Source of the DNA: JBIKIW01 sp044361365
GTDB lineage: Bacteria > Patescibacteriota > JACMRA01
Length of the DNA: 47,290 nt
Assembly (NCBI GenBank): GCA_044361365.1
Contig: JBIKIW010000007.1
Span: 1 to 47,290, forward strand
Reading direction: 5' to 3'
In this document: one piece after another, positions 36,846 through 44,417 of the stretch
Position numbering within the stretch: position 1 is the stretch's first letter
Layout of the letters: each line of letters begins with the position of its first letter
Position numbers and translations under genes: made by a program
The notes under the pieces: generated by a model
The model's input: the letters and a program-made list of their open reading frames with translations, nothing else
Told to the model about the DNA's origin: nothing
Databases searched by the model: none

Positions 36846-37268
36846 CTACAAACTTTTCAATTCTACAGCTGGATATTCTTCTAGGTAACTTTCGCCGTTT
36901 ACTCCATAATATAGAACTTTTCTGCCTCTAAAGTCCACATCGTAGCCAACAGTTCCAGCTTGCCAATCGGCATTCAAAAATTCCATAAAAGTACTTTCTC
37001 CTTGTTGATCCACTCGAATTGCCTTGATTAGAGCCTCTCTATCAAATTTTGGAATTTCGTACATTCCTGATACCAACGGATTTCCTTGTTGCACCACAGA
37101 GCCACTATCGGTGATATAAACCGACTGACAAGAAGGGAGAGTCCAGCGATTGGTATTTACGCCTGCACTTCGTAAAGCTTCGGCTAGTATCGAGAAACCA
37201 CCAACTTTTGGACGAATCGACATGGCGTATTTTACAGCTTCTGTGATTTTTTGAGTTAGATCGGGCAT
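36846..37268 (-). CDS. DUF1398-family protein
   Basis: 140 residues resembling DUF1398, a small family seen in many bacteria and phages: TEAVKYAMSIRPKVGGFSIL, AEALRSAGVNTNRW, QSVYITDSGSVVQQGNPL and the late WQAGTVGYDVDFRGRKVLYYG. No biochemical function is established for the family. No signal peptide. It lies between the VOC gene and the hicA-like gene on the same strand. Confidence 0.72.
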   Translation of the reverse strand: MPDLTQKITEAVKYAMSIRPKVGGFSILAEALRSAGVNTNRWTLPSCQSVYITDSGSVVQQGNPLVSGMYEIPKFDREALIKAIRVDQQGESTFMEFLNADWQAGTVGYDVDFRGRKVLYYGVNGESYLEEYPAVELKSL

Positions 37269-37307
37269 ATTTTGTGGTTAATTTTAGGTTTGTTTATTGG
37301 GGTAAAG

Positions 37308-37541
37308 TCAAGATAATTTGTTGTTTTTTATAATCTCCAAAAACTCTTTGTAGGAATAACCCAAAGTTTTGAGGTTACTAACCACCACAGTTGGAAAAAC
37401 CAAATCTTTCTTTGGAACAATAATTGGTCTAATTAGCGCATCTTTCTTGAATTTTTCGTGGCTACCTTTTTGACTTACTTTTACACAACCTACAAACAGC
37501 AAAAAAGCTACAAAAACTTTGTATTTTACAGAATTAGGCAT
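37308..37541 (-). CDS. hicA: HicA-like toxin
   Basis: 77 residues. The segment GCVKVSQKGSHEKFKKD carries the conserved GSH catalytic region of HicA mRNA interferases, followed by IVPKKDL and LKTLGYSYKEFLEIIKNN, the usual C-terminal helix. The N-terminal strand looks divergent. Its ATG overlaps the end of the HicB-like gene by 8 bp, the compact arrangement of a toxin-antitoxin pair, with antitoxin first. The HicA assignment is by motif and by its partner. Confidence 0.7.
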   Translation of the reverse strand: MPNSVKYKVFVAFLLFVGCVKVSQKGSHEKFKKDALIRPIIVPKKDLVFPTVVVSNLKTLGYSYKEFLEIIKNNKLS

Positions 37542-37851
37542 TAAAAAGGTCTTTCAAAGAGATTGTGGTGTTTAGAGTTTTGGGTGGGATTGTAACCTTT
37601 ATAGGGGATCCTTCTTGTTTTAGCTCAAACTTCCAACCACACTCCAAAAATACCTTTTCTAGGCTACCTGTTTCGATCAAATCCTCCAAAAAAATTACCA
37701 AAGCCTCATTAAACATCTCCAAAGCCTCTTCTATGGTTTTGCCCTGGCTACTGAGGTTTAAAATCGGACAGGTTGCACTATACCCATCTTCTTCTTGAAT
37801 AATCTGGATTGGGAGATTGCCCTGTAGCTCAATATTAGATTTTTTAGACAT
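37534..37851 (-). CDS. hicB: HicB-like antitoxin
   Basis: 105 residues with the degraded RNase H-like HicB domain: IQIIQEEDGYSATCPILNL and SSQGKTIEEALEMFNEALVIFLE, then a C-terminal extension (WKFELKQEGS) without an obvious HTH or ribbon-helix-helix. HicB neutralises HicA and usually represses its own promoter. It is the first gene of the pair and lies next to a Shedu-type gene, in a defence-rich stretch. Confidence 0.75.
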   Translation of the reverse strand: MSKKSNIELQGNLPIQIIQEEDGYSATCPILNLSSQGKTIEEALEMFNEALVIFLEDLIETGSLEKVFLECGWKFELKQEGSPIKVTIPPKTLNTTISLKDLFNA

Positions 37852-37949
37852 ACAGATAGTTTTGATAAGCTAATTTAAGCATAAACAAAAATTTTAGTAA
37901 ATTGGCAATTTTCTGAGTGTTGAGCTGGTGAAAAGTGTTATAGTTCTAT

Positions 37950-39041
37950 CTAATTCATTTTATCATTTACGATAAAACAAGCTCTCTCATAAAGCTCATC
38001 AACTGTTATAATTTCAATATTTCTTGAGTCTCTACGGAAAAGTTCAAAGGTTTTTTCTTTTATTTGTTTTTCCAAATCGCCACAATTAGCAACCTCAGAC
38101 CAACTTCCAATAATTAAAATTGTTTTTGAATCGTATGGTTTTTGAGTGATTTTATTACCTATGTCGTCATGTAAATCACCGTGAGAAAATTTAATTTGTC
38201 CAGAAGATTTCTGTTCTAAAATTTGTGAATATGCGTCAAACAAATCTGTTGATAATTGCCATGCATTTGCTCTATTTTGAGCCTTGTTAAACAGTTTAGT
38301 GTCTGGTCTTTTAATTTCTACAAATGTCGTAAATTTATTGTCTCCAAGTAAAAAATCACCTTTTATCTCTTCTTTACCACTTGCTTGAGGGTCTGAAGCT
38401 GAATATTCTCTTTGTAAAATTCCTTTAAACCTATAATCTAATCCGTAACCAAAGATCCAAGGATTGTTTTGAAAAAATTGCTGCCATTCTTTTTCATTTG
38501 TATTGGTTTCAAGTTTTGTTTTAAATTCAGCTAAAGACCTCTTTCTGAAGCCAGTGTTCACAATATCTTCATTGGTTACATTTTCTTCAGTGAGTAAAGA
38601 TTTTATAAGGTTTGTTTTATCGTTTGAATTTAGCAAAGTTTCAATTTGTCGAGTAATTTCTTGATTATTTGGACTATTCCCATTCAAATAAACTCTGTTT
38701 GTAGAAAATGCTTTTAGATCAATCTTTTTAAGGTAGTTTAAAAATTCTTGTATTTCAGCTAAATTAACTTTACTTATTGATATTTTTTCTTTCTCCTCAC
38801 CATTATCAAACTTTTTTAGAGTGATTCCAAATATTTCACCCTGATTTTGGTTATAACTTAATTGAATCTTCAACCTCTTACCATTACTGATTGTGATGTT
38901 GTTTTCTGACTCATTTTCAACCTTCCAAATATACTTTCCCTTTTCATTATTTTTCAAAGGAAAATCGCCATTTGCAAAAACTTTATCAATATTGGCTTGA
39001 GAGACATACTCTCCTTCTGTAGGTTTTGAAATCAAAAACAT
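37950..39041 (-). CDS. sduA: Shedu-family defence nuclease (DUF4263)
   Basis: The 363-residue protein ends in the DUF4263 nuclease domain of SduA, the single-gene anti-phage Shedu system: NEKEWQQFFQNNPWIFGYGL (183-202), then GDFLLGDNKFTTFVEIKRP (228-246) with Asp229 and the ExK pair Glu242/Lys244 of a PD-(D/E)xK site, and a later TILIIGSWSEV. The N-terminal 170 residues are a beta-rich region of the type that varies among Shedu proteins and is thought to sense the trigger. It follows the type IIG gene by about 65 bp on the same strand. Confidence 0.85.
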   Translation of the reverse strand: MFLISKPTEGEYVSQANIDKVFANGDFPLKNNEKGKYIWKVENESENNITISNGKRLKIQLSYNQNQGEIFGITLKKFDNGEEKEKISISKVNLAEIQEFLNYLKKIDLKAFSTNRVYLNGNSPNNQEITRQIETLLNSNDKTNLIKSLLTEENVTNEDIVNTGFRKRSLAEFKTKLETNTNEKEWQQFFQNNPWIFGYGLDYRFKGILQREYSASDPQASGKEEIKGDFLLGDNKFTTFVEIKRPDTKLFNKAQNRANAWQLSTDLFDAYSQILEQKSSGQIKFSHGDLHDDIGNKITQKPYDSKTILIIGSWSEVANCGDLEKQIKEKTFELFRRDSRNIEIITVDELYERACFIVNDKMN

Positions 39042-39105
39042 TTTTGTAAGTTAAATTAAAACCCTAAACTCTTTTAAATTCTAGCTAAATGGTCAATATT
39101 TTCCC

Positions 39106-42100
39106 TCACCCCCTCAAAAATCCATATTCATACACCTTAGGCTGAATCTTAACCGCCAAAAGTTTGAGTTTGTCTCGTAGTTTGGCAATCAGTTTGGAAT
39201 ATTCTTCATTTGTGCTTTTGTTGTTCATTTTGCCTGCTTCGTTGCGACCCTGAAAATACTCGCGGATGTCGTAGAGTGAGGCATTTGGGTTATATTTTAA
39301 ATCCACCCCACCTTCGGCACCCCTCAAAGAGGGGAATTTTGAATTTTGGGCAACTTGGTGATAATACCTCCACAACTCCCGCCCTGCATCAAAAACCGCC
39401 GTAGCCTCGGGTGAAAATTGTAGGGGTTTGGTAGGGATAAAATTTGCTTCTACACTGTCAAAAAGCTCTGTAGATGCAACCTTATTTGAAGTGACACTAA
39501 AATTCCCCTCTTGAGGGGTGGCAACTCGAAGAGTTGACGGGGTGGAACTTTGTACTAGGTTGGTATCCACCTCCCACACTTCGTGGGTACTCCTCAAAGA
39601 GGAGAATTTTGACACGGTGGAATTTTTCAACCGCTCAACCCTCTTTTTAATCATTACCAAAAAACTATCACTTACCAAATCCATAGACTTTTTAATTTCC
39701 GCATCTTTGTAATGAATAATTTCTAAACCCAAACTTTGAAGATAAAATTCTCTTTGCTCGTCATATTCACCCTTAAAATCATGACTTTCACCATCAATTT
39801 CAACTACCAAACCAATTTCTGGAATAAAGAAATCAACAATATAATTTCCAATAATTACCTGCCTATCAATATCAAAACCTAATAATTTTTTGTTATTAAA
39901 AGCCTGCCAAAATAACACTTCTGATAAAACCCCAGCCTTTCTTAATTTTTTTGCATTTGGTTCTAATTCTTTGTTTTTAGGTAAATTCCAGAAGGGGAAA
40001 AGGGAGTTTTGTTGCCACGTTGGCGTAGAATCCACCCCGTCCTGCTTTGCAGTCCACCCCTCAAGAGGGGGATTATAAGTTGCAGAGTTATTCAACACAT
40101 CAAGAGGAAAATTTGGTATTAGTGATTCTCCTCTTTGAGGAGTACCCGCGATAGCGGGGGAGGTGGATTTTGTTTGCGAGTTAGGTTCCACCCCGTCAGT
40201 CTGCGACTGCCACCCCTCAACGAGGGGAATTTCTTTTCCCAACTTCCCCCTCATAAACTCGACCATAAAATTGCTCTCAAACTTCTCTCGGCTATTCACC
40301 TCATTTTCTGTAAAAGGAATCCAATTGTTCGCACCAAATTTTGACTGAATATTATTGCTAAACAAAGTGTAGGTTAAGCAATTATTTTGGAATCCTGTGT
40401 CAGACTCCCAACCATTATTGGGAAACAAAAATTGATCACGATCGTTGAGCCAAGTTGCTTCGATGCTTTTACGAACTGCAAAATAAATACTGGCTTTGAT
40501 TAAGTTGTGCTTATTAATTAAAAATTGCCCCGCCTCTGTATTGTACTCCATTTTTTCTTGAACAATTTGAACCATGTTTTGATTTTGAAAATCATTTCCT
40601 TTAAAGGGAAATTTTCCAACAATGCTTAAATCATTTTTTTTAGCTCTAAATGGTTTAATCCAATCATTAATATAATGGCTATTATCGTATGCAAAGTAAA
40701 ATTTTGTTCCTACAAATATATTATTTCTATCATAAACATCAGCTTTTACATTATTAAATTTTTCTTTATAGCCAGTATTCCAAATCTTAAACCCGATTGG
40801 AAATTTACCTTTTACATTATCAAAAGTATCTGCAGGAACGACAAAACAACTCTCGAGTTTTGCTACAAAGAATTTACGAAAATCAATAAAATGTTGACCT
40901 GATAAGGATTTCAATGTTGAAAACTCACCAATAATACATCCGAAAATTTCAAAATAGATTCGTGTAAAAAACTGTGCAAAAAGCTCCGCATTACCCTGAC
41001 CTAATAAACTTGCATATTTCTTATTTATAAGGCTTTGTTCCACACCTCTATTACCTTCGTTACCTCTTTCCAAAGTTTTTTTATTACTTGCCTCCGCATA
41101 CGGTGGATTAATATAAATCACCAATTTCTTTCTTTTCTCTGGGTCTTTTAGGATTTTTTGCAGACTTTCTGGCACTTTCGGATCGTCAAAACTATCGTTT
41201 AAAAAATCAAACTGAAAAACATGATCTTGTAGTAAATTTGCCCCATTTCCACTAACCGAATTTTGATTCATTGTGTCGATCCTCTGGTGCATCACATCCA
41301 CATCTTGTTTGTCCAAAGTGCTGGCATAAATATTGTATTTGTTGGTCAGTCCAGCTAATAGATTCCCTGTTCCAGCCGCACAATCCCAAATGTAGTATTC
41401 ATCTTGCCAGTTTTCACCCAAAACATCTGTCAGGTACTCCTGCGACTTTTCTACCCAGATTTGTGGAGTAAAAAAGCTACCTTTTCGCTCCCGTACATCT
41501 TGTGGCACCAGCAAGTCTCGTCTTTCCACTAGATAATCCCAGTATTCCTTTTTTGGCGGTCTTTTGTATCTATTCCAAAACTGAGTATGGGCAGTTTGAT
41601 TGTCGCTAAAATTGGTTTGTTTGTATTGAAAAAATCCACTGTCATCTAGTTTTTTATCGAGTTCGTAGTGATTCCCCTTTAGCAGTACATAGAGTTTTTC
41701 AGAAAGGCTTTGGTTTTGCTCGGAAAGAAGATCTGCAAGGTAAAAATCCCCGTCGATGATGTTAGCTTTTTTAGCCAACTCCCAATTAACTATAAGGCTT
41801 GGTTTCACTTTTTGTAGCCATTTGTTGTAGATCGAAATAAAGTTGTTTTTATCGACTTGGATTTGGTTGGTTTGTTTTAGCCCCAGTACAAAATTTGATT
41901 TAATAAAGTCTTTTAGCTCAACGTGGTCTTTTTGGAAGTCAAAAATTAGGACTTTGGAAAGCACCGCACCCACTTTGTTGCTATTATTCTGGTGGTGGGT
42001 GAGTTTTGTTTGTGAGTTAGAAACCACCCCGTCAGTCTGCGACTGCCACCCCTCGAGAGGGGAATTTGATGTCAATCCTTTTGTGACAAGCTCATAAATT

Positions 42101-42504
42101 TGCTTAAATTCTTTGGTTTCGTAGTTGCTGGGAGTTACAGTCCAGTTAAAATCATTTTTATAAAAAATTTCTTGAATTTGATTGTATGGCACAAAGGCTA
42201 TTTGGTAAGCGTCAAAAGCTCCTAAAAATGCCGGAGGAAGTTCTTTATCAAAGGTTCTAGCTTTTCCAATGGTTAGAATTAATTGGACTAAGGAGTGATA
42301 GATGTTGGACTTACCTTTTTTAGCCTCCGCCCACAAAAATGACTGACTTTCGGAGTCTTCAATGAGAAGTTGGCTTTGGTTCAGTTTTTTGACCGCAACA
42401 CAAAAATCCACATTTCCAATGATTTTTGCTTTATCGAAACTGGAGAAATAATCTTCACCGATTCTGATTTTTAACTCTTCTTCTCTGATATTACCGTAAG
42501 ACAT
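39106..42504 (-). CDS. Type IIG restriction-modification enzyme carrying an in-frame DUF559 domain and hairpin repeats
   Basis: Over 1130 residues in one frame. Seen in order: N-terminal nuclease-like region with WAEAKKGKSN, a repeat-derived insert (about 144-176, PLEGWQSQTDGV), a helical linker, methyltransferase motif I WDCAAGTGNLL (about 373-383), catalytic INPPYAEA (about 465-472), then target-recognition sequence. From about residue 757 the frame runs through more repeat-derived peptide, a complete DUF559 (Vsr-like) endonuclease domain (about 829-964, with DFFIPEIGLVVEIDGESHDF) and two further repeat blocks before normal sequence returns (FDAGRELWRYYHQVAQ). The ATG at 42504 is preferred over one at 42516 because a hairpin covers the latter. 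No frameshift is seen. Whether the host enzyme still cuts or methylates is unknown. Confidence 0.88.
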   Translation of the reverse strand: MSYGNIREEELKIRIGEDYFSSFDKAKIIGNVDFCVAVKKLNQSQLLIEDSESQSFLWAEAKKGKSNIYHSLVQLILTIGKARTFDKELPPAFLGAFDAYQIAFVPYNQIQEIFYKNDFNWTVTPSNYETKEFKQIYELVTKGLTSNSPLEGWQSQTDGVVSNSQTKLTHHQNNSNKVGAVLSKVLIFDFQKDHVELKDFIKSNFVLGLKQTNQIQVDKNNFISIYNKWLQKVKPSLIVNWELAKKANIIDGDFYLADLLSEQNQSLSEKLYVLLKGNHYELDKKLDDSGFFQYKQTNFSDNQTAHTQFWNRYKRPPKKEYWDYLVERRDLLVPQDVRERKGSFFTPQIWVEKSQEYLTDVLGENWQDEYYIWDCAAGTGNLLAGLTNKYNIYASTLDKQDVDVMHQRIDTMNQNSVSGNGANLLQDHVFQFDFLNDSFDDPKVPESLQKILKDPEKRKKLVIYINPPYAEASNKKTLERGNEGNRGVEQSLINKKYASLLGQGNAELFAQFFTRIYFEIFGCIIGEFSTLKSLSGQHFIDFRKFFVAKLESCFVVPADTFDNVKGKFPIGFKIWNTGYKEKFNNVKADVYDRNNIFVGTKFYFAYDNSHYINDWIKPFRAKKNDLSIVGKFPFKGNDFQNQNMVQIVQEKMEYNTEAGQFLINKHNLIKASIYFAVRKSIEATWLNDRDQFLFPNNGWESDTGFQNNCLTYTLFSNNIQSKFGANNWIPFTENEVNSREKFESNFMVEFMRGKLGKEIPLVEGWQSQTDGVEPNSQTKSTSPAIAGTPQRGESLIPNFPLDVLNNSATYNPPLEGWTAKQDGVDSTPTWQQNSLFPFWNLPKNKELEPNAKKLRKAGVLSEVLFWQAFNNKKLLGFDIDRQVIIGNYIVDFFIPEIGLVVEIDGESHDFKGEYDEQREFYLQSLGLEIIHYKDAEIKKSMDLVSDSFLVMIKKRVERLKNSTVSKFSSLRSTHEVWEVDTNLVQSSTPSTLRVATPQEGNFSVTSNKVASTELFDSVEANFIPTKPLQFSPEATAVFDAGRELWRYYHQVAQNSKFPSLRGAEGGVDLKYNPNASLYDIREYFQGRNEAGKMNNKSTNEEYSKLIAKLRDKLKLLAVKIQPKVYEYGFLRG
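39303..39340. repeat. In-frame hairpin repeat block R5
   Basis: CCCCTC/GAGGGG hairpin (39320-39334) flanked by AATT and a CACCCCACC tail; coding as KFPSLRGAEGGVDL. Member of the repeat family found at five places in the type IIG gene. Confidence 0.75.
39500..39610. repeat. In-frame hairpin repeat block R4 (two inverted units)
   Basis: Four hairpins in a row: CCCCTC/GAGGGG (39505-39518), CAACTC/GAGTTG (39522-39536), CCCAC/GTGGG (39573-39587) and CTCCTC/GAGGAG (39590-39604). The two halves are roughly mirror-arranged units separated by a short spacer. It directly borders the DUF559 segment on the C-terminal side. Confidence 0.8.
39611..40025 (-). mobile_element. DUF559 endonuclease domain embedded in the type IIG gene
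   Basis: This part of the reading frame encodes KKLRKAGVLSEVLFWQAF, IIGNYIVDFFIPEIGLVVEIDG and GLEIIHYKDAEIKK, the standard DUF559 (Vsr-like PD-(D/E)xK) fold with its Asp and Glu residues intact. It is flanked by hairpin repeat blocks (R2/R3 and R4/R5). I read repeats plus domain as one inserted cassette; that it is or was mobile is inference. Confidence 0.65.
40026..40076. repeat. In-frame hairpin repeat block R3
   Basis: CTGC/GCAG (40042-40052) and CCCCTC/GAGGGG (40057-40070), with the CACCCCGT junction common to the family; coding as NPPLEGWTAKQDGVDS. It borders the DUF559 segment on the N-terminal side. Confidence 0.8.
40127..40231. repeat. In-frame hairpin repeat block R2 (two inverted units)
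   Basis: CTCCTC/GAGGAG (40129-40142), CCCGC/GCGGG (40145-40158), CAGTC/GACTG (40197-40209) and CCCCTC/GAGGGG (40213-40227); coding as VEGWQSQTDGVEPNSQTK and onward. Half of it is nearly identical to block R1. Confidence 0.8.
42003..42068. repeat. In-frame hairpin repeat block R1
   Basis: CAGTC/GACTG (42033-42045) and CCCCTC/GAGGGG (42049-42062), coding as NSPLEGWQSQTDGVVSNSQTK. It lies about 2 kb from the DUF559 cassette in the N-terminal part of the same gene, showing that single units insert independently. Confidence 0.8.
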
Positions 42505-42509
42505 AAAAT

Positions 42510-42526
42510 AACCCATTTATCGGGTT
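42510..42526 (-). promoter_or_regulatory. Hairpin at the start of the type IIG gene
   Basis: AACCC/GGGTT (42510-42514 with 42522-42526), lying 5 nt upstream of the chosen ATG (42504) and covering the alternative ATG (42514-42516). In mRNA it would sit on the ribosome-loading region and then be followed by ATTTT, so it may damp translation or attenuate transcription. Confidence 0.35.
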
Positions 42527-42841
42527 TTATATCTCGTATTTTGGCAAGTTGTTAGTTATTTATACACAAATTGTACACACCACTTTATATAATGAATAAA
42601 AGCTTTTTAGAGATCACCGAGTTTTTCCACAAGTAGTTGATAGTTTAAAATCGATTTATAGGAGTTTTGGTAGGCTTATAGTGTCCTTGTATTGACCTAT
42701 ATCCAAAAAACTAAATTATCACTAATTCTAAACCCAAAATTATTTTTTCCCAACTCAAAAATTTATTAACAACTCAAACTTGTTATCAAAAATAAAATTA
42801 ACTTACTTTTTCAAGAGGATTTGTAAATTTAGAATTGTTTT
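42527..42841. other. AT-rich intergenic region with DnaA-box-like 9-mers
   Basis: No gene. Three sequences close to the DnaA box TTATNCACA lie within 72 bp: TTATACACA (42560-42568), TTGTACACA (42571-42579) and TTTTCCACA (42623-42631). The rest is A/T-rich. No dnaA or dnaN gene is in the window, so an origin is not claimed. Confidence 0.3.
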
Positions 42842-42945
42842 TATACTCAAACCTGCACCAAAATATACACTCAAATCCTACAAAACTCACTCTATTCAAA
42901 CAGTTGTAGTCTTCTCTTTGTATATTTTAACTAGGTTTTAGTATA
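42842..42945. repeat. Dispersed ~100-bp hairpin repeat, copy 3
   Basis: Bounded by TATACTCAAACC (42842-42853) and GGTTTTAGTATA (42934-42945). Inner arms AAAATATACA/TGTATATTTT pair perfectly over 10 bp and CTACAA/TTGTAG again surrounds the shared loop ATTCAAACAG. It lies 25 bp downstream of the ndk stop codon. Confidence 0.87.
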
Positions 42946-42969
42946 ACAAAAACTAACTTATTCTAATTT

Positions 42970-43596
42970 TTAGCTCAACAAACCACTAATTTCTGGATCG
43001 TACAAGATCGCTTCTTGAACATGTCGGTAGTTGATGATATCAGAAGCCTCAAACCAGATTCCAATTTCTCTCAAAGCTTCTCCAGCACCATCAGCAGGAT
43101 CTGTACAGTGGATAAGGTTTCGCACAGCTCTATTATCTTCATTAGCTTTAGCGTAAGAGTCTAAAGTGTAATCTCCACGGATTGTACCCACATCTGAAGT
43201 TGTTGGCTCTGTATCTCCTACAAGTTTTTTAACAACCGCCATAGCTTGATTTCCTTCCCAAACCATTGATACAGCTGGCCCAGAAGACATAAACCCAACC
43301 AAAGCTCTAACAATATCTTTACCATACTCAATAGCAGGTTTTTGGGGTTTAAGACCTCTTTTTTCTAGGTTTTCCACAACTTTGTTGCCTTTAGAAGTGT
43401 ACCAAACATCATCTTTAGCGTAGTGTTTCAAAAGCCTCTCTTCATCCAAAACAAGCATTTTCATGGCTACGAGTTTAAGCCCAGCTCTTTCAAATCTACT
43501 GATTACTTCTCCGATAAGGTTTCTTTGAACTCCATCTGGTTTGATAATTACAAAGGTTTGCTCTTTGTGACTGGTTGTTGCGTTTGGATTTGTCAT
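42970..43596 (-). CDS. ndk: Nucleoside-diphosphate kinase, enlarged
   Basis: Transfers the gamma-phosphate between nucleoside tri- and diphosphates through a phosphohistidine. Seen: TFVIIKPDGVQRNLIGEVISRFE, SSGPAVSMVWEG, GTIRGDYTLD and the active-site histidine in RNLIHCTDPADGA (His163). At 208 residues it is about 60 longer than usual: an extra segment at about 62-95 (DDVWYTSKGNKVVENLEKRG onward), a short insert before the active site (SYAKANEDNRA), and an extended C-terminus. A Thr/Asp context replaces the usual GSD after the histidine. Followed by hairpin repeat copy 3. Confidence 0.93.
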   Translation of the reverse strand: MTNPNATTSHKEQTFVIIKPDGVQRNLIGEVISRFERAGLKLVAMKMLVLDEERLLKHYAKDDVWYTSKGNKVVENLEKRGLKPQKPAIEYGKDIVRALVGFMSSGPAVSMVWEGNQAMAVVKKLVGDTEPTTSDVGTIRGDYTLDSYAKANEDNRAVRNLIHCTDPADGAGEALREIGIWFEASDIINYRHVQEAILYDPEISGLLS

Positions 43597-43636
43597 ATAT
43601 CAGCACTTTACCAATACAAATCAATATTTGGCAAGT

Positions 43637-44293
43637 TTATGCACACTCCCAATGTCCGTAACCCATAGTTCTCATCATCGCAATACTCACAGCAATATTT
43701 GCGTTAGCATCGTATGGACTAGCTCCAGCGAAACCAAATCTAGCAGCCCTGGCTGGCCAGTAACCAAGATGTTGTTGAAAAACTCCAGCATACAAACCCC
43801 CTCCAAGTGCACCCGGTCTTAAACCACTTTCACACCTTCCAATTTTAATATGATAGTTGGTATCACCACCATAAACACCTGTCCAATAGGCTATTAAGGA
43901 CTCTACTGAACCACCAGAATAGGTTACCTCAGGAGCTGGGTTGTTAATCGCAACTGGTTGAGAATAAACTGCTTTAGTCTTATTTCTAGCAATTTGAGCT
44001 TGTTGTTGTGCAAATAATGCAGCTGCATCAGCTTCTTCTTGTATTCTTTTTTCTTCAGCTATTCTAGCTTGTTCTTTATCGTAAGCTTCTTTATCTGCTT
44101 TAAGTTTTTGATCGTAAGTAGATTTTAAATTTTTAGATGATTTTAAATAATATTCTTGAGATTGATTATCTTCAATTTGAAAATTAGAATAATTTGAATC
44201 ATCATATACTTCTTCTGCTCTAACCGTAACTGATTGAAGTGAAAAATAATAAACTGTGGTGAGGGTTATAATAAGAGCCAAAAAGTTGGGCAT
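43637..44293 (-). CDS. Secreted Rpf/transglycosylase-like muralytic protein
   Basis: 218 residues: signal peptide (1-26), an Ala/Gln/Glu/Lys-rich coiled coil (about 45-108), a short linker and a C-terminal lysozyme-like domain with catalytic Glu in IGRCESGLRP (Glu155), then GLYAGVFQQHLGYWPARAARFGF and a final W-x-C. The coiled coil before a small lysozyme-like domain recalls resuscitation-promoting factors and related cell-wall hydrolases. Two cysteines could form a disulphide made by the DsbA-like protein. Role in cell-wall remodelling is inference. Confidence 0.82.
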   Translation of the reverse strand: MPNFLALIITLTTVYYFSLQSVTVRAEEVYDDSNYSNFQIEDNQSQEYYLKSSKNLKSTYDQKLKADKEAYDKEQARIAEEKRIQEEADAAALFAQQQAQIARNKTKAVYSQPVAINNPAPEVTYSGGSVESLIAYWTGVYGGDTNYHIKIGRCESGLRPGALGGGLYAGVFQQHLGYWPARAARFGFAGASPYDANANIAVSIAMMRTMGYGHWECA

Positions 44294-44417
44294 ATTGGTA
44301 CTTAGCAGCTAGCTAAGAGTTTGATAAACAGCAGTCTTGGTAAATCTCGTTCTTGTATTTAAGAAATATTTTTGCTTTTTGTAAAGATGTTGTTAAATAT
44401 TTATTGTAATAATTGAG

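Noticed and set aside
39303..42068. CRISPR array in the repeat-rich type IIG gene
   Set aside because: Repeats are few, unequally spaced, in both orientations and inside one coding frame; no spacers of constant length and no cas genes.
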